Assembly: GCF_003285015.1 (NCBI RefSeq)
Contig: NZ_QMFB01000035.1
Span: 1-64,000 of the forward strand
Reading direction: 5' to 3'
Source: Paenibacillus contaminans
GTDB taxonomy: Bacteria > Bacillota > Bacilli > Paenibacillales > NBRC-103111
Length of the DNA: 64,000 nt
Every line of letters starts with the position of its first letter. Position 1 is the stretch's first letter. Under the pieces are notes generated by a model. The model did no database searches. It saw only the letters and a program-made list of their open reading frames with translations, and was not told the origin of the DNA. Both the position numbers and the translations under genes were made by a program. This document shows, in pieces, positions 1 through 9,363 of this stretch.

Positions 1-56
1 TATACAGAGGGTGCTCGTACTATTCAAAGCCGAAATCTTAGCACCTACAGGAATGC

Positions 57-265
57 TAATAGTGAGGTAAACGAAATTGATAGTAACGTTTGCCTCACTA
101 TTTGGCGAAAAGAAGCGTTTTACCGGTGGAATAGTGAGGACAGCCTCATGAACAATAAGGTTTTCTCCACTAATCGCACGGTTCGTGCATAACCATTACG
201 AGTTCCGTGTTTTTCTTTCATAACCAGGTTATCAATCCCTAGTTTTAGACTTGATGGAGTATTAG
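57..265. repeat. Interspersed intergenic repeat, copy 1
   Basis: About 209 bp that reappears in the same orientation at 7702-7913. Shared stretches include GCGTTTTACCGGTG, GCACGGTTC(A/G)TGCATAAC(C/T)ATTACGA and TTAGACTTGATKG. It contains a hairpin at 61-99 whose arms (AGTGAGGTAAACG and CGTTTGCCTCACT) pair with one G:U. Both copies lie beyond the 3' ends of genes and have no open frame that looks coding. It could be a non-autonomous mobile element or a terminator-like repeat family; the sequence alone does not decide. Confidence 0.75.
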
Positions 266-281
266 TTTAGTTCGATAGGTG

Positions 282-310
282 AAAAAAACCGCCCGGAAAG
301 CGCCGGACGG
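282..310 (-). terminator. Rho-independent terminator
   Basis: On the minus strand a GC-rich stem (CCGTCCGG / CCGGGCGG, one mismatch) with a short loop is followed by a run of seven T. It could end transcription of the mannosidase gene, although it lies about 290 nt beyond that stop codon. Confidence 0.75.
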
Positions 311-390
311 CTAGGTGGCGGAGGACAAAGAATGAGTTCTAATGCCATCCCCTTCTTCCTTCTTGTTCATGTTTACTGCTTACTTTACTG

Positions 391-551
391 CTCTCCATTA
401 CTCCTCTTTACAACCCATCGTAACTGCTCATCTTTATTGATCATCTTTATTGATCATCTTTATTGATCATCTTTACCGCTCATCTTTACCGCTCACCTTT
501 GCTGCTCTCCATTACTCCTCTTTACTACCCATCGTAACTGCTCATCTTTTC
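391..551. repeat. Tandem 13-bp repeats inside a 114-bp duplication
   Basis: Between about 435 and 500 the unit TGATCATCTTTAT and its variants (CGCTCATCTTTAC, CGCTCACCTTTGC) repeat with a 13-bp period. The flanking block starting CTCTCCATTACTCC occurs at 391-437 and again at 505-551 with one or two changes, an offset of 114 bp. The array sits directly after the stop codon of the mannosidase gene. There are no spacers, so it is not CRISPR. Only simple-repeat character can be claimed. Confidence 0.8.
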
Positions 552-602
552 TGCACCTGTCGCATCTTTGCTATTGCCCGCTTGCAGCTACACTACCTGT
601 AA

Positions 603-3299
603 TTACTCGATCACATCAAATTGCAGAGTCACCATTTGCCAAGGCTTTACGTTCACCGTAATGCGGCGATTGTCCACGTCCACCGTTACAGCAGACGCTT
701 CCGCTTCGTTCCCGAGCAGATCCACGATTCTCGCACCGCCGAACCGGAAGCCGGGCGTTACGGTTACCGCCGAGCCGAAACCTCCCGCTTCGTAGAAGCG
801 AAGCAAAATCTTGTCTTCCTCTTTGTAGCATGCGGTTACGACGACATTGCCGGCATCGATCTGCATAAGCGACAGCTCCGACGGCAGCCGATGAGCGGAT
901 TCGGCGTTGTATTTAACCGCCGTTTCAACCGGTACCGCCTTCTCCTTGGCGTACTTGGCCATATCGGCGTATTCTCCGTCCCGTTCGGGCAAATTCAAAT
1001 AATACCGGTAATTCGTAACTCCCTTGCCTTCTATGGACGGGTGCGTCCGGTTGAACCAGCGCTCAACCTTCCCGGCCAAAGGCATCGAGCGGTTTAAAAC
1101 AAGCGACACGACATCATTGCTCCGGTCATGCCGGTAATAAATGGAGCAGTTCCCGGAGACGATTGCGGCAGGCTTCCCGGCATGCCGGTAAGACGCCCAG
1201 CTTTTCGCATAAAACTGGCCTTCCCAGCCCCGCTCGAATCCGTTGTAATTGACGGAGCTTTCAGGAGAGCTTGCATAGTTTTCATCCGTCAGGTTCCGTT
1301 CCTCTACGCCGTACGGAATGTCGGCATGCAGCGGAGTATCCGGGTCGGCCGGGAAATCGACGGCAAAATATCCTTCCTCTCCGGCGCTGTCCAGCTGCAG
1401 GTCGAAGCCGATGGCGCGCTCTCCCTTAAGCAGGACGATGTCCTGCGTGAACGTGCTGCCGCCGACCGTTCCGCTTACGCGATATATCCACCGCAGCGGG
1501 CCGTTCTCAGCCAGCTCCCATTTCACGGGCTTCATCGCTTGCTCGTTGACCGCCGCCCACGAAGACAGCCAAGATATTTCACGGTCGGTTTGTACGAACT
1601 TCAAACAGCCGATTCCGGACGTATCATCAAGGCCTTCTTCATATAATTTGTGATCCGATGCGGATACACGGATTTTGGCGATTTTGCCTCTGTCAAAAAC
1701 AACCTCAAGGACCCCATTGTCGACGATCGTCCGCAGACCGCTACCGCTCTCCGGCTCGCCATCGCCCTCCACCATGCCGCCTAGTATACTGGCCGTCCGT
1801 TTCGCCAAAAGGTCGATAAATTCGGCCTTCACCCGTTCGGCCAGCACCGTCCCGTCGCTTACGGCGGTTATGACGGCGCAGCCTAGCGCGGGAACTTCGA
1901 TTTCCGCCGTGACATCGACCGCGGTGTAGCGATAGCCGACATACCGTTCGGATTCGCATATGTCTACGATCTGATACGGGATGCGCCTGCCCTGCCCGTC
2001 CACAAGCTCGAAGCCGTCGAGCCCGGATGGGTTCGCGATATGCAGCTGCACGATTTCCTTGCGCACCCAGCCGAGACTGTTGAAGACCGCGTGCTGGATG
2101 CCGTCGGCAGCGGGCAGCTTTGCGGCGATCTCCCCGCATAGTCGTTTAATCAAAGCGTTAGCCGTCAATTTAGCGCTAACCGCAGTTGCGTATAAATCCT
2201 CAAAATCTTCCCGAAACACGTATTCGATCGCGTGCCCCGCAATTTCGAACAGCTTGCCCCAAAGCTCCGCTAAAGCCTCATACGGATATGCCGTTCCCGT
2301 GCTGGAAGCGAGCACCGCCAAGCTTTCCGCTTTGACGATTTGCCGGTCGAGCTCCTGCCGCATTCTCCACATCGAGTGGCCTCCCCGGAGCGGAGCGTTG
2401 TACGAAAGCTCAACCGGATCAAGCACCCCTTGCCATACGGGCAGCGGTGACTTCTCCAGCTTTTCAAAATATGCCTTCGGCGTTGAAAAAAGCAGCTTCG
2501 TCTCCTCGCGCCGGTTCCACTCCTCAACGAATGCGGGCAGTTGGAGCGGCTCGTCGTACAAATTGCGCATGGGCCTGCAATCGTCGCAGCCGTAGTTCAA
2601 CCAAACGATGTCCGCGGCCAGCAATTCGTCGACCTTCTCGCGCAGCTCCTCCCGGGAAAACTGCTCTTTGATCCGCTCCCAGTCGCCTTCGTAGTCGCCG
2701 TTGACATATTTCGCTTCGACAAATCCGCCGTACGTGCCTCTCGAAACGAGGATGCGGGAGCCGTCCAACCCTTCCCAGACGAATTGCCGCGGCACCTTTT
2801 TTATATCGAGCGCTTCCTCGGGTCTTTGAAACCGGTAGTACCGATGCCCGCCCAGCCGCAAAATTTGCGGGAGCTGGCTATGTCCGCAACCGACGTCGGC
2901 GTTCAGGAAAAAATCGATGTCGTCCGTGCCGAACAGCGATTGAAAAAAACGTTTGCCCGCAACCATATTCCGCACATACGTTTCTTCCCCTACATACGTA
3001 GGCCGCACTAAGCTGGCCCCGCCGTTCGCAATGGCGATCCTCCCCTCCTTCACCCTACGCTTCAGCTCCTCCGTCCTCTCCGGGCAATGCTCCAAAAACG
3101 GAAGAAGGCTATGAAACACGTTATCGATCGTCCATGTAAACGTCTCATTTTCGTTCATCACGTCCAACAATTCGCTAAAGCATTGAATGTATCTGCGAAT
3201 ATGCCATTGTCTGGAATACGTCCAGGCAAAATCATGATGCGAATACGGCATGATATGAATTTCCTTCACCTTGCTGATATCCGGAACACGTTCGTGCAT
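603..3299 (-). CDS. GH38 family alpha-mannosidase
   Basis: Cytoplasmic retaining alpha-mannosidase of family GH38, expected to trim alpha-linked mannose from imported oligosaccharides or glycans. Residues near the N-terminus carry the metal-binding motif SHHDFAW (His and Asp ligands). About 115 residues later comes NADVGCGHSQLPQIL, matching the family's nucleophile-Asp region; the beta-rich C-terminal half fits the GH38 C-terminal domain. The ATG at 3299 is chosen because GAGGGGG lies 6 nt upstream; an in-frame ATG at 3314 has no such site. The length of 898 residues is normal for bacterial GH38 proteins. No signal peptide is seen. It starts 37 bp after the stop of the binding-protein gene, so the two are probably one operon. 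Substrate linkage cannot be read from sequence. Confidence 0.88.
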   Translation of the reverse strand: MHERVPDISKVKEIHIMPYSHHDFAWTYSRQWHIRRYIQCFSELLDVMNENETFTWTIDNVFHSLLPFLEHCPERTEELKRRVKEGRIAIANGGASLVRPTYVGEETYVRNMVAGKRFFQSLFGTDDIDFFLNADVGCGHSQLPQILRLGGHRYYRFQRPEEALDIKKVPRQFVWEGLDGSRILVSRGTYGGFVEAKYVNGDYEGDWERIKEQFSREELREKVDELLAADIVWLNYGCDDCRPMRNLYDEPLQLPAFVEEWNRREETKLLFSTPKAYFEKLEKSPLPVWQGVLDPVELSYNAPLRGGHSMWRMRQELDRQIVKAESLAVLASSTGTAYPYEALAELWGKLFEIAGHAIEYVFREDFEDLYATAVSAKLTANALIKRLCGEIAAKLPAADGIQHAVFNSLGWVRKEIVQLHIANPSGLDGFELVDGQGRRIPYQIVDICESERYVGYRYTAVDVTAEIEVPALGCAVITAVSDGTVLAERVKAEFIDLLAKRTASILGGMVEGDGEPESGSGLRTIVDNGVLEVVFDRGKIAKIRVSASDHKLYEEGLDDTSGIGCLKFVQTDREISWLSSWAAVNEQAMKPVKWELAENGPLRWIYRVSGTVGGSTFTQDIVLLKGERAIGFDLQLDSAGEEGYFAVDFPADPDTPLHADIPYGVEERNLTDENYASSPESSVNYNGFERGWEGQFYAKSWASYRHAGKPAAIVSGNCSIYYRHDRSNDVVSLVLNRSMPLAGKVERWFNRTHPSIEGKGVTNYRYYLNLPERDGEYADMAKYAKEKAVPVETAVKYNAESAHRLPSELSLMQIDAGNVVVTACYKEEDKILLRFYEAGGFGSAVTVTPGFRFGGARIVDLLGNEAEASAVTVDVDNRRITVNVKPWQMVTLQFDVIE

Positions 3300-3336
3300 G
3301 TCCTTCCCCCTCATACTCCGCTCTGAATGTGCTTCC

Positions 3337-5040
3337 TCACTTCCTTGCGTACCAGTCGTTCACCTCCTTCGTCATCTGCTCGCCTCCCAGCTTGCTCCAA
3401 TCGGCCGCAAACTCGTCGAAAAGGCTGAGCGGCGCGCCCATGATGACCTTGGTCATCATTTCGGTTTCCATTTTGTTCAAAATCGCTCCCTTCTGCACCA
3501 TCGTCGGCGTCATCGTGCCGTTAAACTGATCGGGCATAAACTGATTATTGTTCACGTAGTTGGAAATGATTTCGCCGGAGCCGCCGATATCGTTCCGCGA
3601 AGCGTAAAACCACAGCTTCTGGTCGCCCGCTTTGTATGCCTGGATCATGTCGTACACCTGACGCTCTTCGGGCGTCAGCTTGCCCAGCTGCCCGGCGTCC
3701 GCCCGCTTCCCGCTTTTCAGGAGCGGCTCCAGATGAAGGGAAATTTCCATGTTTTTAAAAGGCTTATACAGTTTGATCGGAGCTGCCGTCCAGTACCCCA
3801 CCTTCGTGTCCGTGTTGAACTTGTCGTACACCTCGTCGTTTTTGTTTTCGTAAAAAAGCTTTAGCCACAAATCGGCCAGCTTATAGATGGCCTCCGGATG
3901 CGTCACTCCTTTTTTGACGACCCAGTATCCGTAGGTGATGTTGAGCGGATGCTGCAGCAAAGGAAGCTTGCCGTCGCTCGAAGGCACAGGGTAAGGAAGC
4001 CATTTGACGCCCGGGGTAAAATGGGACAACGCATACCCCCCGGTCATCGTGCCGAAATAGATGCCGAGCTGATTCCGCCCCACGCTTTCTTCGATTTTGA
4101 GCATATCCTTCACACCGAACTCCTTGTCGATTTGCCCGGCCTTGTAAAGCTCCTGCAGCTTGGCGAGCACCTGCTTCACTTCCGGCTGCACGCTGCCGTA
4201 AACAAGCTTGCCGTCCCGGTCCTTAATCCAGTTTCCTCTATAGGCATGATAGCCGTTGAATATCGCGGTGAGCATATATAAATTTTTGTCGAGCGGCAAT
4301 CCGAACGTATCCTGCTTTCCATTGCCGTCAGGATCCATGGTTGAGAACGCTTCCGAAATCGCGAACAGATCGTTCATCGTTTTCGGCTCCGGCATGTTCA
4401 GCCTCTTCATCCAATCTTCGCGGATCCATAGGACGGGAACGTTCTCCTTCTCCGTCCCCGTGAAAGGCAGCCCCATCAGGCGGCCGTTAATCGTCGCGGA
4501 TTCCAGCACCTCCTGCCCGGCGCTTTCGACGACATCCTTGACGCTTCGGGGCGCGTGCCGCTCGTAGACATCCGTCAAGTCCTCGATCATGCCCGCTTTC
4601 GTCAGCTGGACGAGCTGCGTCGGCGTCACCAGCACGATATCCGGTATATCGCCGGAGGCGATCATCATATTCACCTTTTGCTCCAATTGATCGGTCGGCG
4701 CTTCCCACAGCGTTCTCAAAATAATCCCGTATTGCTCTCTAATGTAATTGACCCAGCGGTTGTCGTTCATATCCTCCCCTTCGGAAAATTTCGGGGCCCC
4801 GTACATAAAATTGACCATGCTCAGCTCGAGCGGCGGATCGTACTTCCCCTCCACGGGCTCCAGCCCCAATTCGGACGGACTGATACTCGGCACATTCCCT
4901 TTGCCGTCCTCTTTCGTTCCGCCTCCATTCGAGGAACTCCCGTCCGACATACAGCCTGAAAGAGCCGCTGCAGCAGCCGTAACCGCTACAAGCGCCATTA
5001 GCCCCGACCGCCTCATTCCGTTCCAAAGCTTCGTGATCAC
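3337..5040 (-). CDS. Sugar ABC transporter substrate-binding lipoprotein (LplA type)
   Basis: Extracellular solute-binding protein of 567 residues, expected to catch an oligosaccharide outside the membrane and hand it to two permeases. The signal peptide ends in the lipobox LSGC, with the lipidated Cys at residue 30, followed by a Ser/Gly/Asn-rich tether. The body has the features of the long LplA-like family (for example NDRWVNYIREQYGI-type N-lobe and IREDWMKRLNMPEPKT). The start is GTG with AGGGGG upstream. Unusually, no permease gene is adjacent: downstream is a GH38 mannosidase and upstream a divergent AraC regulator. It may share permeases encoded elsewhere or act as a sensor partner of the membrane regulator. 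The family call is firm; the ligand is unknown. Confidence 0.88.
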   Translation of the reverse strand: MITKLWNGMRRSGLMALVAVTAAAAALSGCMSDGSSSNGGGTKEDGKGNVPSISPSELGLEPVEGKYDPPLELSMVNFMYGAPKFSEGEDMNDNRWVNYIREQYGIILRTLWEAPTDQLEQKVNMMIASGDIPDIVLVTPTQLVQLTKAGMIEDLTDVYERHAPRSVKDVVESAGQEVLESATINGRLMGLPFTGTEKENVPVLWIREDWMKRLNMPEPKTMNDLFAISEAFSTMDPDGNGKQDTFGLPLDKNLYMLTAIFNGYHAYRGNWIKDRDGKLVYGSVQPEVKQVLAKLQELYKAGQIDKEFGVKDMLKIEESVGRNQLGIYFGTMTGGYALSHFTPGVKWLPYPVPSSDGKLPLLQHPLNITYGYWVVKKGVTHPEAIYKLADLWLKLFYENKNDEVYDKFNTDTKVGYWTAAPIKLYKPFKNMEISLHLEPLLKSGKRADAGQLGKLTPEERQVYDMIQAYKAGDQKLWFYASRNDIGGSGEIISNYVNNNQFMPDQFNGTMTPTMVQKGAILNKMETEMMTKVIMGAPLSLFDEFAADWSKLGGEQMTKEVNDWYARK

Positions 5041-5202
5041 TCGCGCCTTCCCCCTTTGGAATCATGGTTCCGCGCACACTTCCATGACTCGAATGTAAGT
5101 CCTCCGCCCCGGCAAAGACAGCCCCGATTTCGGTTAAAATGGCCCATATCGGCCGCAACGCCGAAATTGCATACATTCCCTTAAATTGAATATGCCGGAT
5201 TC

Positions 5203-5231
5203 TTGGTGCGTGACGGCCCCTGTGCTACAAT
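5203..5231 (+). promoter_or_regulatory. Sigma-A type promoter for the membrane AraC regulator
   Basis: TTGGTG (5203-5208) and TACAAT (5226-5231) are separated by 17 bp, about 55 bp before the start codon at 5285. It lies in the divergent region shared with the binding-protein gene. Confidence 0.6.
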
Positions 5232-5284
5232 GAGGATAATTTTTCGGAAGCTTCCGTTACATTAATCTTGTCAGAGGTGAGAAA

Positions 5285-7570
5285 ATGCCGACGAGAAAGC
5301 CTTTCCCCTTCAAAAGAAATTCCCTCTTCATCAAGCTGTTAGGCGGCTTTGTCGGTCTTACTGCGCTGCTTCTGTCCTTCAACTTTTTCACCTTCGCCTT
5401 CTTCAGCGACAATCTCGAAAAGGAAATCATCCGCAACAACAGATCCAACTTGTCCAATGCCGTCGAGCGGTTCGAGAACCATTTTCAAATCATTCAGAAT
5501 ACGGTCGTCCATCTTTACTTCAGCGATAAAGTCGCTTTGCTGAACGAGACGGGAAATTCCCTCCAAATCGATCCCGTCAATCAGGTCGTCGACGAGATCA
5601 AGACGATTACGAACAACGATTTTTTGTTCCTCGACAACATCATTTTACAGTTTCATAAAAACGATTTCACCATCGATAAAGCCGGTCCCAGCCAAACCGA
5701 TCTGATATTCACCGAGCATTACATCAGCAAAGAATACGCAGTTCCCTTCTGGCGCGAGCAATTGGACCAATCCTATAAAATGAAGCTGTTCCCGCAAGCG
5801 GACTTCAGCGACAAAAAGAAAATTACGAACCGGACTCTTCTTCCTTTCATCATTAAAAATAAAGCGATCGATCAATTTTATATCGCAGCCATGCTGAATG
5901 CCGAAAAAATGTTCGCCGCCTTCTACAATTCGAATCAGACGAATTTTTATATGTTTGACGAGGAAGGCCGGCAGTTGTACCGTTCTTCCGCGGAACCGCC
6001 CGGGACCGGGCTTGCGGCCGATTTTGCAAGCGGGTTTACCGACGCCCAGGACTATGTGAAGCGAGACGATTATTACCTCTTCCATAAAAGAGGGACGCTG
6101 ACCGGAACGACCTATGTGAGCGTCGTGCCGAACACGATTATCGCGGGCGAAATGTCGCGGTTTAACATGGTGCTGTTTTCGATGTCCGTGGTGGCCGTTA
6201 CGTTAAGCGTTTTCATCTCGGTCGTCCTGAGCATCAAATTCAACAATCCGATTAAGCAAATCATGAACGCCATTCAAAAGCACAGCACGAACAGTCCGCT
6301 GCAAAGCAAAATCGACGAATATCAATACATCTACGACAACGTCAACCGGTTCATGCAGGCCAAAAAGGACATCGACGGCGACCTGAAGCGGAACCTTACG
6401 CAGCTGCGCTATTTCCGCTATATGCGCAAAGCCAAAAGCATTTACAGCGGGGACAGCGGGCTGCCGGACGATGATAAGCCGTTTTACTTGGCCGTTTTTC
6501 ATCTGACCGCAACGGAGCGGTTCGGCATGCTGGCGGAGAAGGAACGGGACAGAGCGATGTCTTACATCCGCGAATATATTCATATCGCACTCTCCGAAAG
6601 GTTCGACGATCCGGTAACGCTGCAAATCGAGAAGGACCAAATATTGTCACTCATTTTCTGCGAGCAAGAATCGGCCGATCTCCTCCCCATGCTGGACCGG
6701 CTGAAGCTCGTCTTCGATCAGGATAAGGATTTTTGCTATTTTACGATAGCCGTGAAGCCCGTTCTGCGCAGCCCCTCCGACTTTACGGCCGCATATGAGG
6801 AAACGCTGGAGATGGTGAACCGGCGCAAGCTGGGCTCCGAAACGCAAATCATTGTCGAAATGCCCTCCGAGCCGCTTGTGGCCGGGTTTACTCCCGCACA
6901 GGAGCAGGAGTTTCTCGCCTATTTGCAGGCCGGGCAGGAGACGAACGCCGTCTCCGTCGTTACGCGGCAGCTTTATCGGATGGAGAACATGGACACGACC
7001 GCCCAGCAGTACGCCGACTTCGTCAAAGAAATCGTGGCGAAAACGATCAAAACGATGCTGACGATGAACCTCGATATAAGCTCCGTGCTGGATGCGGAAT
7101 CGCCTTACCGGAAAATCAAGGAATGCGTCTGCCTGCAAAACTACGTCGAGCTGTGCGAGCGCTTTTTGTCCGAAGCCATTCGGATGATCGTGGAGAAGAA
7201 GGAAGGAACCGATCCGATCAAGCATCTGTTGATGAAATACGTCAGCGAGCATTACGACAAGGATATTTCTCTGGAAATGGTAGCGGATGAGCTTGGGGTA
7301 TCGATCCATTACGTCTCGAAATATTTCAAGGAGAAAACGGGAATGAATTTCCTCGATTACGTTGCGGAGCTTCGCCTGCGCAAAGCGAAGGAGCTGCTGC
7401 TGAGCACGAAGCATAAAATTCAGGACATTGCCGAGCAGGTCGGCTATTACCAGGTGAACTCGTTCATCCGCATGTTCCGGAAAGCGACCGGCCTCTCGCC
7501 CGGCGAATACCGGAGACAACGCGGCGGGGAGGACATGGGCTCCGGCTCGCCGATGGAGAATGCGGAATGA
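5285..7570 (+). CDS. Membrane-anchored AraC family regulator with extracellular sensor
   Basis: Transcription factor of 761 residues that probably senses a sugar, or a loaded binding protein, outside the cell and activates genes directly from the membrane. A first membrane segment is at residues 14-40 and a second near 293-316, enclosing about 250 extracellular residues. A cytoplasmic linker follows, then the AraC DNA-binding domain at about 645-745, with the first helix-turn-helix (ISLEMVADELGVSIHYVSKY) and the second ending in VNSFIRMFRKATGLSPGEYR. GAGGTGAG lies just before the ATG. No kinase or receiver domain is present. It is divergent from the lipoprotein and mannosidase genes, which are its likely targets. 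The architecture is common in Paenibacillaceae; the ligand is unknown. Confidence 0.9.
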   Translation: MPTRKPFPFKRNSLFIKLLGGFVGLTALLLSFNFFTFAFFSDNLEKEIIRNNRSNLSNAVERFENHFQIIQNTVVHLYFSDKVALLNETGNSLQIDPVNQVVDEIKTITNNDFLFLDNIILQFHKNDFTIDKAGPSQTDLIFTEHYISKEYAVPFWREQLDQSYKMKLFPQADFSDKKKITNRTLLPFIIKNKAIDQFYIAAMLNAEKMFAAFYNSNQTNFYMFDEEGRQLYRSSAEPPGTGLAADFASGFTDAQDYVKRDDYYLFHKRGTLTGTTYVSVVPNTIIAGEMSRFNMVLFSMSVVAVTLSVFISVVLSIKFNNPIKQIMNAIQKHSTNSPLQSKIDEYQYIYDNVNRFMQAKKDIDGDLKRNLTQLRYFRYMRKAKSIYSGDSGLPDDDKPFYLAVFHLTATERFGMLAEKERDRAMSYIREYIHIALSERFDDPVTLQIEKDQILSLIFCEQESADLLPMLDRLKLVFDQDKDFCYFTIAVKPVLRSPSDFTAAYEETLEMVNRRKLGSETQIIVEMPSEPLVAGFTPAQEQEFLAYLQAGQETNAVSVVTRQLYRMENMDTTAQQYADFVKEIVAKTIKTMLTMNLDISSVLDAESPYRKIKECVCLQNYVELCERFLSEAIRMIVEKKEGTDPIKHLLMKYVSEHYDKDISLEMVADELGVSIHYVSKYFKEKTGMNFLDYVAELRLRKAKELLLSTKHKIQDIAEQVGYYQVNSFIRMFRKATGLSPGEYRRQRGGEDMGSGSPMENAE

Positions 7571-7701
7571 AGGTTCGCTCCAATGCCGCTGATGACTTAT
7601 GCCCTGGAGAAATAGTTAGGAAAAGTTGACTGTTCATGAGGCAAACTTCACTATTTCTCGCCGAAAACCCGTGTTCCGGCGAGTTAATGAGGCAAATGCA
7701 A

Positions 7702-7913
7702 CTAATAGTGAGGCAAACGAAATGAATAGTTGCGTTTGCCTCACGAACGGGCGAGAACGAGCGTTTTACCGGTGAAATAATGCGGAAAGCCTCATTAACA
7801 GTGAGGTTTCCTACATTAGGCGCACGGTTCATGCATAACTATTACGATTTCCGTGTTTACTATCGTAACCGTGTCTTCAGCAATCCTTGGAGTTAGACTT
7901 GATTGCGTAGTAG
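7702..7913. repeat. Interspersed intergenic repeat, copy 2
   Basis: Second copy of the repeat at 57-265. Its hairpin at 7708-7744 is perfect: GTGAGGCAAACG pairs with CGTTTGCCTCAC. It fills the space between the convergent AraC regulator and GH88 genes, where a two-way terminator would be expected. Just before it, TGAGGCAAA also occurs at 7637 and 7688, 51 bp apart. Apart from this repeat family, nothing else is seen in 7571-7943. Confidence 0.75.
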
Positions 7914-7943
7914 CCTTTCCAAACGCGGGTCCGCGGGAAAATA

Positions 7944-9113
7944 TCAAAACACCGTCCGGCTCCAGTCTTTCAGCTTGGCGAGCGCTTCGACGTAATAGTA
8001 GTCGCCATAAATAAGGCCGACGTTTACGTTCTGACCCGCGGGCTTATTGCCTGTCCCTTCGCGCAGCAGCTCCTGCCCGCCGGCTTCACCCAGCGAAGCG
8101 TAACGCTCCGTCAGCGAAGCGAGAATACGCAGCGCCGCATTGCGGTAAAAGCCCGCTTCCGCCGCAGGCACCAGCTTCGCCAGCTCCAGCAGCCCGGAAG
8201 CGGCGCAAGAGGCCGCCGACGTGTCGCGCGGCTCCGAAGAGGCGCCGCCGCCGGTGCGGAAATCCCACAGCGGCACATGATCCGGTTCGAGCGAGGCGAG
8301 GAAGTAATGCGCGACCCGTTTCGCGGCGTTTAAATACCGCGCCTCGCCCGTGAACCGGTGCGTGTTCGCCATGCCGTACAGCGCCCACGCCTGGCCGCGG
8401 CTCCAGCCGGAATCCGGCCCGAAGCCTTGTCCGCCGAGCGCCTCCAGAAACTCGCCGGTCTCCGGGTCGAAGCTGACGATATGCCTGACTGAGCCGTCCT
8501 CGCGGATAAAATGCCGCAGCACCGTGCCCGCATGGGCGCAAGCGATATGCCGGAAGCGCGGGTCCGCGATTTCTTCGGCCGCCCAGAACAACAGCGACAA
8601 ATTCATACTGCAGTCGATGATCGCCCAGCCGGTTTTGTCCTGATTCCAAGCGCGCAGGAAGCTTCCCGCGATGTTGAAGCGTCCCGCAAGGAAGTTTGCG
8701 GCCTGCAGCCCTCTGCGCCTCCCGTCGGCATCGCCGGTAATCCTATATTTCAGAACGGCCGTAGGCAGAAATTGAAAGCCTACGTCATGATGCAAATTCG
8801 ACTCCCGCACGAGGCACTGCTCGATTCGCGCATCCCACTCCCATGCCTGGTCGCGGAACGCTACGTCGCCGGTCATATCGTACATGATCCAGAGGATGCC
8901 CGGCCAAAAGCCCGACGTCCACCAGTCGACCCGCATATCGTCATATACGCCGTCTTTGGCGACGTGCGGCGATTTGTCCCCGATTTGTCCGGCCATGCGC
9001 CGCACCTTTCGTTCGACATCCGCCCATGTGTTGTCCAAGCTCGCCATAAACCTAGCTTCCACCGAATTGAAAGCGCTGTCTTTAGCGTTGAAAAAATCGG
9101 ATTGACTGCTCAT
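7944..9113 (-). CDS. GH88 unsaturated glucuronyl hydrolase
   Basis: Cytoplasmic enzyme of 389 residues that hydrates and removes the unsaturated uronic acid left at the non-reducing end by polysaccharide lyases. The two catalytic aspartates of the family can be placed: D110 in HHDVGFQFLPT and D167 in GWAIIDCSMNLSLLFWA. The (alpha/alpha)6-barrel signatures DWWTSGFWPGILW and WSRGQAWALYG are also present. GGGGG lies 8 nt before the ATG, and length is typical. It stands alone, convergent with the membrane regulator and followed by unrelated genes. It would complement a lyase such as the heparinase-like enzyme at 19.4-24.1 kb, but that link is inferred. Confidence in the family is high; its natural substrate (glycosaminoglycan, gellan/xanthan, ulvan or rhamnogalacturonan) is open. 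Confidence 0.92.
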   Translation of the reverse strand: MSSQSDFFNAKDSAFNSVEARFMASLDNTWADVERKVRRMAGQIGDKSPHVAKDGVYDDMRVDWWTSGFWPGILWIMYDMTGDVAFRDQAWEWDARIEQCLVRESNLHHDVGFQFLPTAVLKYRITGDADGRRRGLQAANFLAGRFNIAGSFLRAWNQDKTGWAIIDCSMNLSLLFWAAEEIADPRFRHIACAHAGTVLRHFIREDGSVRHIVSFDPETGEFLEALGGQGFGPDSGWSRGQAWALYGMANTHRFTGEARYLNAAKRVAHYFLASLEPDHVPLWDFRTGGGASSEPRDTSAASCAASGLLELAKLVPAAEAGFYRNAALRILASLTERYASLGEAGGQELLREGTGNKPAGQNVNVGLIYGDYYYVEALAKLKDWSRTVF

Positions 9114-9363
9114 CGTTCCAGCCCCCTTCGCTATATCTATCTCGCAGATTCACGCCTTACAAAAGAAGAACAAACCCGCGAAACCAACCCCCCCGCCCAG
9201 CAGCGGCAAAAAAGGCCTGCCGGTAAATCCCGAAGAAGCTGCAGCCCTCGAATGAGGCCGCTTCTTCCCGCTCCTTCGGAATCGAGCCGACAAAACGCTT
9301 CGGCAGCGATTTGCAGAGCGATCGCTTTTGTCCCCGCCGCAGCTCACCCGGTAATTTCAGCTC

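Noticed and set aside
391..551. CRISPR-like array
   Set aside because: Repeats are contiguous 13-bp units without spacers, and no cas gene is in the window.
6647..7519. 290-residue minus-strand frame
   Set aside because: Antisense to the membrane AraC regulator; His/Leu/Arg-rich with no motif.
9150..9347. 65-residue minus-strand frame between the GH88 gene and bcp
   Set aside because: Arg/Gly/Ser-rich, no ribosome site, composition typical of a chance frame in GC-rich DNA.
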